A stretch of DNA of 64,000 nucleotides, taken from the NCBI RefSeq assembly GCF_900475285.1, contig NZ_LS483370.1, positions 3,424,001 through 3,488,000 of the forward strand. The letters are read 5' to 3'. Position numbers and translations under genes: made by a program. Below the pieces are notes generated by a model. That model was not told the origin of the DNA. It saw only the letters and a list, made by a program, of their open reading frames with translations, and did not search any database. Source of the DNA: Pseudomonas taetrolens. GTDB taxonomy: Bacteria; Pseudomonadota; Gammaproteobacteria; Pseudomonadales; Pseudomonadaceae. This document shows, in pieces, positions 1 through 8,211 of the stretch. Position 1 is the stretch's first letter; each line of letters begins with the position of its first letter.

Positions 1-767
1 GCAATCCGTGCGCTGCCTAGCTGTTTTTCAGCGTCGATCAGCTGTGCTTGCGCACTCGCCTCAAGGCTCTCGGTTTGTTGATACTGATAGTGACTGTCGA
101 TCCCCGAAACCAGACGGCGCTGGCTCAGGCTCAGCATTTTGCGGGTGCGTTCGAGGTCTTCCCCGGCCAGGTCCCGAACGCTATAGGCATGCCCGAGCGC
201 GCTGTAGGCGCGTGCCACATCGGCGGCGAGGGTCAGGCGTGCCGCCTGATTGTCGACCTCTGCGGCACGCGCTTCACCCACTGCGGCTTGCCATGCATCA
301 CGCTGGCCACCCCACAGGTCGAAGGTGTAATTGAATGTCAGATTCAGATCTCGCTCAGTACCGTAACGCCCGCCCTGCCCCGTGGGGTCTTGTGCACGGG
401 ACAAACGGGAGCGCGTGACATCCGCGCCGGCATCCAGGGTCGGCATGCGCTGCGCATTGGCCGCACTGACCGCTGCCGTTGCCTGATGCGCACGAGCATT
501 GGCCATTTGCATATCAGGGCTGTCGCGCAACGCTTCTTTAATCAAGCCATCGAGCTGTTCATCCCCCAGCCGCTTCCACCAGTCCTTTTCAGGCCAGGCC
601 GCCGGGGTCACGGCAACGTCCTCCAGCGAGTGTGCTGCCTTGAGAACATTGGCCTGCAAATTGACACCTTCGGGATTCAAGCCGCTGTAGCTGGCGCAAC
701 CGGCCAGCGCCATGGCCATGGCCATGCATATCAGGCTCAGGTCAGCTCGCAATGTTCTGATGCTCAT
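1..767 (-). CDS. Efflux transporter outer-membrane lipoprotein, NodT/OprM family (3' part off the edge)
   Basis: Outer-membrane channel component of a tripartite (RND- or EmrAB-type) drug efflux system. Translation of the minus strand gives a lipoprotein signal peptide with lipobox LAGC (Cys at residue 24), followed by family-typical stretches such as WPEKDWWKRLGDEQLDGLI and FTFNYTFDLWG-like coiled-coil/beta-strand text; about 255 codons are present and the C-terminal half lies beyond position 1. The ATG overlaps the stop codon of the upstream marR gene (ATGA), so the two are translationally coupled. This fits a marR-outer membrane-adaptor-pump operon whose remaining genes are outside the window. 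The pump substrate cannot be told from this part. Confidence 0.87.
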   Translation of the reverse strand, partial: MSIRTLRADLSLICMAMAMALAGCASYSGLNPEGVNLQANVLKAAHSLEDVAVTPAAWPEKDWWKRLGDEQLDGLIKEALRDSPDMQMANARAHQATAAVSAANAQRMPTLDAGADVTRSRLSRAQDPTGQGGRYGTERDLNLTFNYTFDLWGGQRDAWQAAVGEARAAEVDNQAARLTLAADVARAYSALGHAYSVRDLAGEDLERTRKMLSLSQRRLVSGIDSHYQYQQTESLEASAQAQLIDAEKQLGSARI

Positions 768-1237
768 TTATCACCCAAGCGCTGAACGGTGATCGGGTCA
801 CCCGCCGCCAGCAGTATTTTTTTGAGAATCTGCTCAAGGCTTTGCAGTTCTTGTGGAGTGATCGCGGCCGCCAATTCGTTCATCGCATCGGCACCAATCT
901 GCGGCAGCAAGTCGGCCAGTGCCTGGCCATCAGCGGTGAGCACCAGTTGCACCTGGCGCCTGTCGGCCTCGGAGCGCTGGCGAAGCAGCAGGTTTTTCTG
1001 CTCAAGGCGATCGAGCATGCGAGTCATCGAACCACTGTCCAATGACAGGTGGCGACACAGGTCTGCCGGCGTATCTACAGCGAATTGCGCCATGATGATC
1101 AGCACCTTGAACTGAGCCGCCGTGATGCCGTACGGCTCCATGTGGCTATCAATGATGCGGTCCTTGAGCAACGCAGTACGCCCCAGGAGCAAACCCAGGG
1201 TGCAGTTTTGAAACGTATCGGGATGGAAATGCTTCAT
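764..1237 (-). CDS. MarR-family transcriptional regulator
   Basis: Winged-helix regulator of about 157 residues. The core carries the MarR pattern: ITAAQFKVLIIMAQF, a recognition-helix region LSLDSGSMTRMLDRLEQKNL, and a basic wing RQRSEADRRQVQLVLT. It is the first gene of an operon with the efflux lipoprotein (4-nt overlap), so it probably represses its own efflux operon and is released by a small ligand; the ligand is unknown. Start: ATG at 1237 has no clear ribosome site, while an in-frame TTG at 1264 is preceded by GGAA at a good distance and would add nine residues. Two inverted repeats lie just upstream. Confidence 0.9.
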   Translation of the reverse strand: MKHFHPDTFQNCTLGLLLGRTALLKDRIIDSHMEPYGITAAQFKVLIIMAQFAVDTPADLCRHLSLDSGSMTRMLDRLEQKNLLLRQRSEADRRQVQLVLTADGQALADLLPQIGADAMNELAAAITPQELQSLEQILKKILLAAGDPITVQRLGDK

Positions 1238-1282
1238 CTGGGCACCAGAACGCCATACAGGCAATAATGTTTCCAGATGTTA

Positions 1283-1327
1283 CTGCCTAGGCAGCTAATG
1301 TCAAGGCGGTAGATAGGTCGCTATCTA
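1283..1327. promoter_or_regulatory. Two inverted repeats, likely MarR operators
   Basis: CTGCCTAGGCAG at 1283-1294 is a perfect 12-bp palindrome, and TAGATAG/CTATCTA at 1310-1327 forms a second perfect 7-bp inverted repeat with a 4-nt spacer. Both lie directly upstream of the marR gene and have the size and symmetry expected of MarR dimer sites. Binding by this particular regulator is inferred from position. Confidence 0.65.
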
Positions 1328-1426
1328 TTTGAGCCTGACACATTCCTGCAGATACCCGCGCTCACAGCGCAATCGCTGCGAATCATCTAGTGCACCGCAG
1401 CGTCTGTATCGCAAGTAAAAGCGGGC

Positions 1427-2035
1427 TTATACCGGGGCGGGCACACCGCTGTGGAAGCGGAACTCAACATCAGGGGTTTCGATCAGTTCCTGTTCGGCCG
1501 CTCTGACACGCTCGATCACCTGAGCAATATCCTTGGCATCGCCATACTGATATGCCAGCTTCAGGTATCCCTGAAAGTGCCGCGCCTCACTCTTGAGCAA
1601 TCCGAAGTAGAACTTGCCGAGCTCTTCGTCCAGATGAGGCACCAACGCTTCGAAACGCTCGCAACTGCGGGCCTCGATAAATGCACCCACCACCAGCGTA
1701 TCGACGAGCTTGACCGGCTCGTGATTGCGTACAACCTTGCGCAGTCCGGAAGCGTAGCGGCCTGCCGAAAGCTGGCGCAGTTCGATCTTGCGCTTTTTCA
1801 TCAGGCGCATGACCTGCTCGTGATGAACCAGCTCTTCACGCGCCAGACGCGACATCATATTGATGAGGTCAACATGGGAGTGGTACTTCGCGATCAGGCT
1901 CAAGGCAGTGCTGGCAGCCTTGAACTCGCAGTTCTTGTGGTCGATCAGCAGCGTTTCCTGATCCGCCAGGGCTGCCGCAATCCAGCCATCAGGGGTTCGG
2001 CAGCCCAGAAACTCGTGAATTTCAGGAAGAATCAC
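1427..2035 (-). CDS. miaE: tRNA-(ms2io6A)-hydroxylase MiaE
   Basis: Non-haem di-iron monooxygenase that hydroxylates the isopentenyl group of 2-methylthio-N6-isopentenyladenosine at tRNA position 37. The roughly 202-residue protein has the ferritin-like ligand motifs: CEFKAA, EELVHHEQV (ExxH), CERFEAL and SEARHFQGY (second ExxH). I chose the GTG at 2035 (protein begins with ILPEIHEFLGCRTPDGW after the initiator) because GGGAG sits 7 nt upstream; an upstream GTG at 2065 lacks a ribosome site. It appears to be monocistronic. Activity needs oxygen, so this modification reports aerobic state. Confidence 0.93.
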   Translation of the reverse strand: MILPEIHEFLGCRTPDGWIAAALADQETLLIDHKNCEFKAASTALSLIAKYHSHVDLINMMSRLAREELVHHEQVMRLMKKRKIELRQLSAGRYASGLRKVVRNHEPVKLVDTLVVGAFIEARSCERFEALVPHLDEELGKFYFGLLKSEARHFQGYLKLAYQYGDAKDIAQVIERVRAAEQELIETPDVEFRFHSGVPAPV

Positions 2036-2227
2036 GCGCACACTCCCGACCAAGGGGAATTGCACAGCAGACCGGCAGTGTTTTGAAGAATCGCTGACAT
2101 GAGGCTCACAAAGACTGGATTGAAGGCGTTTTCAATGGATTGCCCCCAAACGGACCATGCATTGATCAAGCCCCAGGGCAAAACGGCTGATTATACGGGC
2201 CGCAACGCGTAGCTCCAACCGCACAAC

Positions 2228-2270
2228 TTGATATGCATCAACGCAGGCACTCCTGCCGAGCAACTATAGT
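2228..2270 (+). promoter_or_regulatory. Anr/FNR-type promoter of the universal stress protein gene
   Basis: TTGATATGCATCAA at 2228-2241 matches the FNR/Anr consensus TTGAT-N4-ATCAA exactly and is itself fully symmetric. A -10 hexamer TATAGT lies at 2265-2270. If transcription starts 6 nt after it, the site is centred at about -41.5, the classical class II activator position. Predicts oxygen-limited induction. Confidence 0.8.
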
Positions 2271-2308
2271 GAATACAGTCGCCTTTATTACTTGTGGAGT
2301 CTTCGGTC

Positions 2309-3172
2309 ATGCAAACCATTCGCAGCCTGCTGGTCGTCATTGAACCCGAGCTCATGGAAAGCCTCGCACTCGAACGCGCCAAATACATCGCAAGGACCAC
2401 CAAAGCCCATTTGCACCTGCTGATTTGCGATAAAAAACACGAACACGCCGACCTGCTCAGCGTGCTTGAAGCCAAACTGGCAGACGAAGCCTTTAACGTG
2501 ACCAGCGAACAGGCCTGGCATGAAAGCCGGCATGCCACCATCCTCCAGGTGCAACAAGCCAAAGGCTGCGGGCTCGTGATCAAACAGCACGTACCTGATA
2601 ACCCCCTGAAAAAAGTTCTGCTGACGCCCGAAGACTGGAAACTGCTGCGCTACTGCCCCTGCCCGGTACTGCTGGTGAAGACCCACAGAGACTGGGAGCA
2701 CGGTGTGGTGCTGGCGGCCGTCGACGTGGGTAACAACGATCCCGAGCACATGGCGCTGCATTCAAGCATTGTTGACCACGGGTTTCGCATCGCCAGCCTG
2801 GCCCATGCGCAATTGCATGTCATCAGCGCGCACCCGGCGCCGACACTGGCCATGGTCGACGAGGTCTACCCCATGGACACCCAATTGCAAGCGAGCTACC
2901 GCGCTGAATGCCAGGTGTTCCAGCAACGCTGTGAGGTGGAAGACGATCGCCTGCATATCGAGGAAGGCCCGGCGGACATGGTCATTCCACGGGTCGCCAA
3001 GTCACTTGGAGCGGTTGTCACCGTGATGGGCACTGTGGCCCGCACCGGACTTTCCGGGGCACTGATCGGCAACACGGCTGAAGTCGTCATCGACAAGCTG
3101 GACAGCGACATTCTGGTGCTCAAGCCTGATGACATGATCGAGCACCTTGAAGAACTGGCGGCCAAACGCTGA
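2309..3172 (+). CDS. Universal stress protein, tandem-domain UspE type
   Basis: Cytoplasmic protein of 287 residues made of two Usp (Rossmann-like) domains, about 1-140 and 150-285. The second domain has the UspE-type nucleotide-binding end MGTVARTGLSGALIGNTAE. ATG at 2309 is preceded by a GGAG. The exact Anr box upstream suggests induction under low oxygen, as is known for several P. aeruginosa usp genes that aid anaerobic energy-stress survival. The biochemical function of tandem Usp proteins is not settled, and this one has no operon partner. Confidence 0.88.
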   Translation: MQTIRSLLVVIEPELMESLALERAKYIARTTKAHLHLLICDKKHEHADLLSVLEAKLADEAFNVTSEQAWHESRHATILQVQQAKGCGLVIKQHVPDNPLKKVLLTPEDWKLLRYCPCPVLLVKTHRDWEHGVVLAAVDVGNNDPEHMALHSSIVDHGFRIASLAHAQLHVISAHPAPTLAMVDEVYPMDTQLQASYRAECQVFQQRCEVEDDRLHIEEGPADMVIPRVAKSLGAVVTVMGTVARTGLSGALIGNTAEVVIDKLDSDILVLKPDDMIEHLEELAAKR

Positions 3173-3184
3173 CTGGCCAGCGGT

Positions 3185-3655
3185 CTATTCGTTGAAGGCC
3201 TCTTTCAGGAAGCCTGGAGCGATGTACCGCTCATAGTGGGCTTCCGAAAGCAGGAAAAACTCCCGATCAATGGCATCGCGCAATTCGGGCAGGCCCCAGT
3301 TGCGAAACTCCGGAAGCAGCACCATGCCATACAGCTCCAGCTGATTGATCACCCGCGCGCCCCGCGCAATCAGTTGGTAGGCCCAGCAATATTCAGACTG
3401 CGTCGGCACAAAGCGAATCTTGCGCCCCACCAACTGGGCACGCAGCGCCGCCGGGTCGAAAACCTCTACCTTGCCCGACATCACCTGCACCAGAAGCTGC
3501 TCCAGCCGACACCAGACGGCACGTTTCTGCTCCTCGTTGTAACCGTTCCAATGGATCACTTCGTGATGGAAACGCTTGCAGCCGCGGCACACGAGGTCAC
3601 CATAAACCGTTGAGCAAAGGCCTATGCAGGGAGTCTTGATGGTTTGATTGGACAT
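3185..3655 (-). CDS. DUF1289 domain protein with Cys motif
   Basis: Protein of 156 residues starting at MSNQTIKTPCIGLC. The N-terminal DUF1289 region has four cysteines in the arrangement CIGLC...CRGC, followed by RFHHEVIHWN, which looks like a small metal-binding module. The remaining 100 residues carry no motif I recognise. The ORF could begin five codons earlier. It is convergent with the stress-protein gene (12 nt between stops). Function unknown; homologues are widespread in proteobacteria. Confidence 0.8.
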   Translation of the reverse strand: MSNQTIKTPCIGLCSTVYGDLVCRGCKRFHHEVIHWNGYNEEQKRAVWCRLEQLLVQVMSGKVEVFDPAALRAQLVGRKIRFVPTQSEYCWAYQLIARGARVINQLELYGMVLLPEFRNWGLPELRDAIDREFFLLSEAHYERYIAPGFLKEAFNE

Positions 3656-4061
3656 AGCGAAATAGAGCACTGGAGAGCGAAACAGGCGCCCATGTTAGCC
3701 CTTTGTCTAACGCAGATCACCCCTCAACCTTCAGGGGCTAACTTACCTTCCACGCATTTTTGCCGTAGAATCGGCCTGCCTTTTAAGGCGCCAATGTCCG
3801 TTAGAAGCTGTTTTCAAAGCGTCACGAGCACAGTTGATCCCGAAGAACGGTGTTGGTGAGGGGTGTTTGCTCTGCAAATACCCGCACCAACATTCATCAT
3901 CCTCCCCGTTCGGAAGGCGTAAAACTTTGAAAACAGCTTCTGTTGGGAATCCTTGCAACTCTGGCTAAGCGGCCCAAAAAGCCCCGCAGCGCATGAGTGC
4001 CCGGCATTCCTGGATGAGCGTCCCGGACACCCATTTGGGACCAATGATGAGGGTAATAACT
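3656..4061. other. 406-nt intergenic region before acnB
   Basis: No gene. It carries the promoter side of the DUF1289 gene, the large nested hairpin at 3803-3941, and the acnB leader, which ends in a GAGGGT ribosome site about 7 nt before the GTG start. Confidence 0.7.
3803..3941. repeat. 139-nt nested inverted-repeat element (large hairpin) upstream of acnB
   Basis: AGAAGCTGTTTTCAAAG at 3803-3819 is the exact reverse complement of 3925-3941. Inside it further arms pair in the correct nested order: CCGAAGAACGG (3840-3850) with CCGTTCGG (3906-3913), TGTTGGTG (3851-3858) with CACCAACA (3885-3892), and GGGTGTTTGC (3861-3870) with GCAAATACCC (3874-3883), leaving a TCT loop. It may be a structured acnB leader, a small RNA, or a MITE-like element. 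Confidence 0.75.
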
Positions 4062-6662
4062 GTGCTTGAAGCCTACCGCAAACATATCGAAGAGCGCGCA
4101 GCCCTGGGTATCGTTCCCCAGCCGCTTAACGCCGAACAAACCGCTGGCCTGGTTGAGCTGCTGAAAAACCCACCAGCAGGCGAAGAAGATTTCCTTGTTG
4201 ACCTGATCACCAACCGTATTCCACCTGGCGTGGACGAAGCTGCCTACGTGAAAGCGGGCTTTCTGGCCGCCGTCGCCAAAGGTGAAGCCACTTCCCCTCT
4301 GATCAGCAAAAAGCGCGCTGTTGAACTGCTTGGCACCATGCAAGGCGGCTACAACATCGTGACTCTGGTTGACCTGCTGGACGACGCAGAGCTGGCACCG
4401 GTTGCCGCCGAGCAACTCAAGCACACCCTGCTGATGTTTGACGCCTTCCACGACGTCGCTGAAAAAGCCAAAAACGGCAATGCCCACGCTAAAGCAGTGG
4501 TGCAATCCTGGGCTGACGGCGAGTGGTTCAAGAACCGTCCTACCCTGGCTGACAAAATCAGCCTGCGCGTGTTCAAGGTAACCGGCGAAACCAACACCGA
4601 CGACCTGTCGCCTGCACCGGACGCCTGGTCCCGTCCTGACATCCCGCTGCACGCCCTGGCCATGCTGAAAATGGCACGTGATGGTATCGTGCCGGACGTT
4701 CAAGGCGCCATCGGCCCGATGAAACAGATCGAAGAAATGCGCGGCCAGGGCTTCCCTATCGCCTATGTCGGTGACGTTGTCGGTACCGGCTCTTCGCGCA
4801 AATCGGCCACCAACTCCGTACTGTGGTTCTTCGGCGACGACGTTCCTTATGTACCGAACAAGCGTGCCGGCGGTTTCTGCTTCGGCAACAAAATCGCTCC
4901 GATCTTCTACAACACCATGGAAGATGCGGGCGCACTGCCGATCGAGTTTGACGTTTCCAACATGCACATGGGCGACGTGATCGACCTGTACCCGCATGCA
5001 GGCAAAGTCTGCAAGCACGGTACAGACGAAGTCATCACCACCTTCGAAATGAAGACCCCGGTGCTGTTGGACGAAGTCCGCGCAGGCGGCCGTATCCCTC
5101 TGATCATTGGCCGTGGTCTGACCGAGAAGGCTCGTGCCGAACTGGGTCTGGGTCCATCCGACCTGTTCAAGAAGCCGGAAGCACCTGTCGAAAGCACCAA
5201 GGGCTTCACCCTGGCGCAAAAAATGGTCGGCAAGGCATGCGGCGTGACTGGCGTTCGTCCAGGCACTTACTGCGAGCCGAAAATGACCACCGTCGGTTCT
5301 CAGGACACCACCGGTCCAATGACCCGTGACGAACTGAAAGACCTGGCGTGCCTGGGCTTCTCCGCTGACCTGGTAATGCAGTCTTTCTGCCACACCGCGG
5401 CCTATCCAAAGCCGATCGACGTGACCACGCACCACACCCTGCCAGACTTCATCAAGACCCGCGGCGGCGTTTCCCTGCGTCCGGGCGACGGCATCATCCA
5501 CAGCTGGTTGAACCGTATGCTGCTGCCGGATACCGTCGGCACTGGTGGCGACTCCCACACTCGCTTCCCGATGGGCATTTCGTTCCCGGCCGGCTCCGGC
5601 CTGGTAGCGTTCGCCGCAGCCACTGGCGTCATGCCACTGGACATGCCGGAATCGATTCTGGTTCGCTTCAAAGGCGAAATGCAGCCTGGCATCACCCTGC
5701 GTGACCTGGTTCACGCCATTCCTTACGTCGCTATCCAGAAAGGCCTGCTGACCGTAGAGAAGAAAGGCAAGATCAACGAATTCTCGGGTCGCATCCTGGA
5801 AATCGAAGGTCTGGACAACCTGAGCATCGAGCAGGCATTCGAACTGTCCGACGCCTCGGCAGAGCGTTCGGCTGCAGGCTGCACCATCAAACTGTCCAAA
5901 GAGTCGATCACCGAATACCTGAACTCCAACATCACCCTGCTGCGCTGGATGATCGGTGAAGGTTACGGCGACGCTCGCACCCTTGAGCGTCGTGCTCAAG
6001 CGATGGAAGCCTGGATAGCCAACCCGGAACTGATGGAAGCCGATGCTGACGCCGAATACGCTGAAATCATCGAAATCGATCTGGCCGACATCAAAGAGCC
6101 TGTGCTCTGCGCGCCAAACGACCCGGATGACGCTCGCCTGCTGTCCACTGTTGCCGGCGAGAAGATCGACGAAGTATTCATCGGTTCGTGCATGACCAAC
6201 ATCGGCCACTTCCGCGCTGCGGGCAAGTTGCTGGACAAGGTCAAAGGTCAGCTGCCAACGCGCCTGTGGCTGTCGCCACCGACCAAGATGGACGCTCACC
6301 AACTGACCGAAGAAGGCTACTACGGCATCTACGGCAAAGCTGGCGCACGCATGGAAATGCCAGGCTGCTCCCTGTGCATGGGTAACCAGGCACGCGTTGA
6401 GCCTAACTCCACCGTAGTGTCGACTTCGACCCGTAACTTCCCGAACCGCCTGGGTGACGGCGCTAATGTCTACCTGGCTTCGGCCGAGCTGGCATCGGTT
6501 GCCTCGATCCTGGGTCGCCTGCCTTCCGTTGAGGAATACATGGCGTACGCGGCCGAGATCAACACCATGGCTGCGGACGTGTACCGCTACCTGAGCTTTG
6601 ATCAGATCGCCGAATTCCGTGAAGCGGCTGCAAATGCCAATATCCCGGTTATTCAAGCGTAA
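4062..6662 (+). CDS. acnB: Bifunctional aconitate hydratase 2 / 2-methylisocitrate dehydratase AcnB
   Basis: TCA-cycle aconitase interconverting citrate and isocitrate, and usually also acting on 2-methyl-cis-aconitate. The 866 residues match the normal AcnB length. The N-terminal HEAT-like region ([30 protein letters not shown]) is followed by the swivel domain ([19 protein letters not shown]) and catalytic domains. Cluster cysteines are visible in [15 protein letters not shown] and [12 protein letters not shown]. The start is a GTG at 4062 with GAGGGT 7 nt upstream; the longer open frame to 3993 is not supported. Strongly biased codons indicate high expression. A structured element precedes it and a bidirectional terminator follows. 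Confidence 0.98.
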   Translation: MLEAYRKHIEERAALGIVPQPLNAEQTAGLVELLKNPPAGEEDFLVDLITNRIPPGVDEAAYVKAGFLAAVAKGEATSPLISKKRAVELLGTMQGGYNIVTLVDLLDDAELAPVAAEQLKHTLLMFDAFHDVAEKAKNGNAHAKAVVQSWADGEWFKNRPTLADKISLRVFKVTGETNTDDLSPAPDAWSRPDIPLHALAMLKMARDGIVPDVQGAIGPMKQIEEMRGQGFPIAYVGDVVGTGSSRKSATNSVLWFFGDDVPYVPNKRAGGFCFGNKIAPIFYNTMEDAGALPIEFDVSNMHMGDVIDLYPHAGKVCKHGTDEVITTFEMKTPVLLDEVRAGGRIPLIIGRGLTEKARAELGLGPSDLFKKPEAPVESTKGFTLAQKMVGKACGVTGVRPGTYCEPKMTTVGSQDTTGPMTRDELKDLACLGFSADLVMQSFCHTAAYPKPIDVTTHHTLPDFIKTRGGVSLRPGDGIIHSWLNRMLLPDTVGTGGDSHTRFPMGISFPAGSGLVAFAAATGVMPLDMPESILVRFKGEMQPGITLRDLVHAIPYVAIQKGLLTVEKKGKINEFSGRILEIEGLDNLSIEQAFELSDASAERSAAGCTIKLSKESITEYLNSNITLLRWMIGEGYGDARTLERRAQAMEAWIANPELMEADADAEYAEIIEIDLADIKEPVLCAPNDPDDARLLSTVAGEKIDEVFIGSCMTNIGHFRAAGKLLDKVKGQLPTRLWLSPPTKMDAHQLTEEGYYGIYGKAGARMEMPGCSLCMGNQARVEPNSTVVSTSTRNFPNRLGDGANVYLASAELASVASILGRLPSVEEYMAYAAEINTMAADVYRYLSFDQIAEFREAAANANIPVIQA

Positions 6663-6676
6663 GCTGAAGCGGTAAC

Positions 6677-6720
6677 AAAAAAGCCCCGCCGTTCGATCCT
6701 CTCGAGCGGCGGGGCTTTTT
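6677..6720. terminator. Bidirectional intrinsic terminator, acnB / permease gene
   Basis: GCCCCGCCG (6683-6691) pairs with CGGCGGGGC (6707-6715), flanked by A6 on the left and T5 on the right, so it can end both the acnB transcript and the convergent permease transcript. Confidence 0.92.
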
Positions 6721-6740
6721 CATGTCTGCCTGAAGATGAT

Positions 6741-7811
6741 TTACAGCAAGGGCGCGACCGTTTGCTCGCTTCGCGGCCAGGCATCGAGCACGGCCTTGAA
6801 CAAGGTTGCCAGGGGGATAGCAAAGAACACGCCCCAGAAACCCCACAACCCGCCAAACAACAGCACCGCACAAATGATCGCCACCGGATGCAGGTTGACG
6901 GCCTCCGAGAACAGCAACGGCACCAGCACGTTGCCATCCAGCGTCTGAATGATCCCATAGACCGCCATCAGGTAAATGAACTGATCACTCCAGCCCCACT
7001 GGAACAGTGCAATCAGCAGCACCGGCACAGTCACCACCACCGCGCCCACATACGGCACCACCACCGACACGCCGACCAACAAGGCGAGCAACGCCGAGTA
7101 ATTGAGACCCATGGTCGCGAAAGCGATGTAGGTCACGCCGCCGCAGATGAGAATCTCGATGACCTTGCCGCGGATGTAATTGGCAATCTGCCGGTTCATT
7201 TCCTGCGCAACGCGGGTAATCAAGGCGCGCTCACGGGGCAAATACCCGCGGACCCAGCGGCTGATCATCGCCCTGTCCTTCAGGAAAAAGAACACCAGAA
7301 TCGGCACCAGCACCAGATAGATCATGATATTGATCAGCAACGGCAAGCTGGACAGCGAAAAGGTCAACGCCCATTGACCGAATTTCCCGATTTCTCCGCG
7401 CGCCGCTTCAATGGCTTGCAGCACCTGCTCATCCGATACCAGATGCGGGTAGCGCTCCGGCAACAGCAACAGCAGCGATTGCCACTTGGCAAGCATGCCC
7501 GGCAGCTCATTGAACAACGTAATCAATTGATGCCAGAGTAACGGCAAGACCACCACCATAAACACCAGCAACAGCCCCATGAAGAGTGCAAACACCAGGC
7601 CTACGGATGCAGCGGCTGGCACCCGTAGCCGCTCCAGCGCCACCACCAGCCCCTGCATCAGATACGCCAGCACCATGCCCGCCAACACCGGTGCGAGCAT
7701 ACCGCCCAAGGTCAGCACCGCCGTAAAGGCCAGTACCAGCAATACCGCCAGGACCACAGCTTCTTCATCCGAGAAATAGCGCTGTACCCAATCACGCAAC
7801 ACTTTGAACAT
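6741..7811 (-). CDS. AI-2E family (PerM-type) membrane transporter
   Basis: Inner-membrane protein of 356 residues with about eight hydrophobic segments (for example residues 17-60, 68-95, 150-180 and 205-330), a soluble stretch at about 100-150, and the family-typical features PYVGAVVVTVPVLL and QTLDGNVLVPLLFS near the C terminus. AAGGA lies 6 nt before the ATG. Family members include PerM/YdiK/TqsA; the autoinducer-2 exporter role is shown for TqsA only, so the substrate here is open. It may be cotranscribed with tusA upstream (32 nt). Confidence 0.85.
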   Translation of the reverse strand: MFKVLRDWVQRYFSDEEAVVLAVLLVLAFTAVLTLGGMLAPVLAGMVLAYLMQGLVVALERLRVPAAASVGLVFALFMGLLLVFMVVVLPLLWHQLITLFNELPGMLAKWQSLLLLLPERYPHLVSDEQVLQAIEAARGEIGKFGQWALTFSLSSLPLLINIMIYLVLVPILVFFFLKDRAMISRWVRGYLPRERALITRVAQEMNRQIANYIRGKVIEILICGGVTYIAFATMGLNYSALLALLVGVSVVVPYVGAVVVTVPVLLIALFQWGWSDQFIYLMAVYGIIQTLDGNVLVPLLFSEAVNLHPVAIICAVLLFGGLWGFWGVFFAIPLATLFKAVLDAWPRSEQTVAPLL

Positions 7812-7843
7812 CGATATTCCTTAAAAGACAGTGCGGCGAGGAT

Positions 7844-8083
7844 TCAGGCCTTGCGAAGCCAGTAGCGGTAGGTACCGGCATCAGACTCTTCGCGCAGCAG
7901 TTCATGGCCTGCCAGACGCGCAAAGGATCGAAAATCACGCTGTGAGCCCGCATCGGTGGCAATCACTTTAAGCACCTGACCAGCGCTCAGCCGATTCAGC
8001 TCCATCTTGGCCTTGAGCAGTGGCAGCGGGCAGCTCAGGCCGCTGGCATCCACTAGCGCATCGTGCGCCAATGCATCGATCAT
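7844..8083 (-). CDS. tusA: Sulfurtransferase TusA
   Basis: Small cytoplasmic sulfur carrier of 79 residues with the hallmark SGLSCPLPLLKAK, in which the Cys of CPxP receives persulfide sulfur. It supplies sulfur for 2-thiouridine formation at the wobble base of tRNA-Lys, -Glu and -Gln; a tRNA-Lys(UUU) gene lies in this same window. GGAG is 6 nt before the ATG. It is divergent from the BepA-like protease gene. The C-terminal RYWLRKA is typical of Pseudomonas copies. Confidence 0.93.
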   Translation of the reverse strand: MIDALAHDALVDASGLSCPLPLLKAKMELNRLSAGQVLKVIATDAGSQRDFRSFARLAGHELLREESDAGTYRYWLRKA

Positions 8084-8211
8084 TGTTGACTCCTCAGACG
8101 TGCCAGGATTGGCATTTTTTATGCTCGCTAGAATACCCCAAGCCGACCCGCTACTGGTCGTCGGGCGAGTGTCCAGCTACAGTGAGCGCTTTACCGACAA
8201 GAGCTTTGTGC

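Noticed and set aside
709..726. Three tandem GCCATG units in the efflux lipoprotein signal peptide
   Set aside because: Encodes Met-Ala repeats in a hydrophobic signal segment; too short to claim phase variation.
3897..6656. 919-codon open frame antisense to acnB
   Set aside because: It mirrors acnB throughout. Strong codon bias in a highly expressed gene removes stop codons from the opposite strand; the sense frame has all AcnB motifs.
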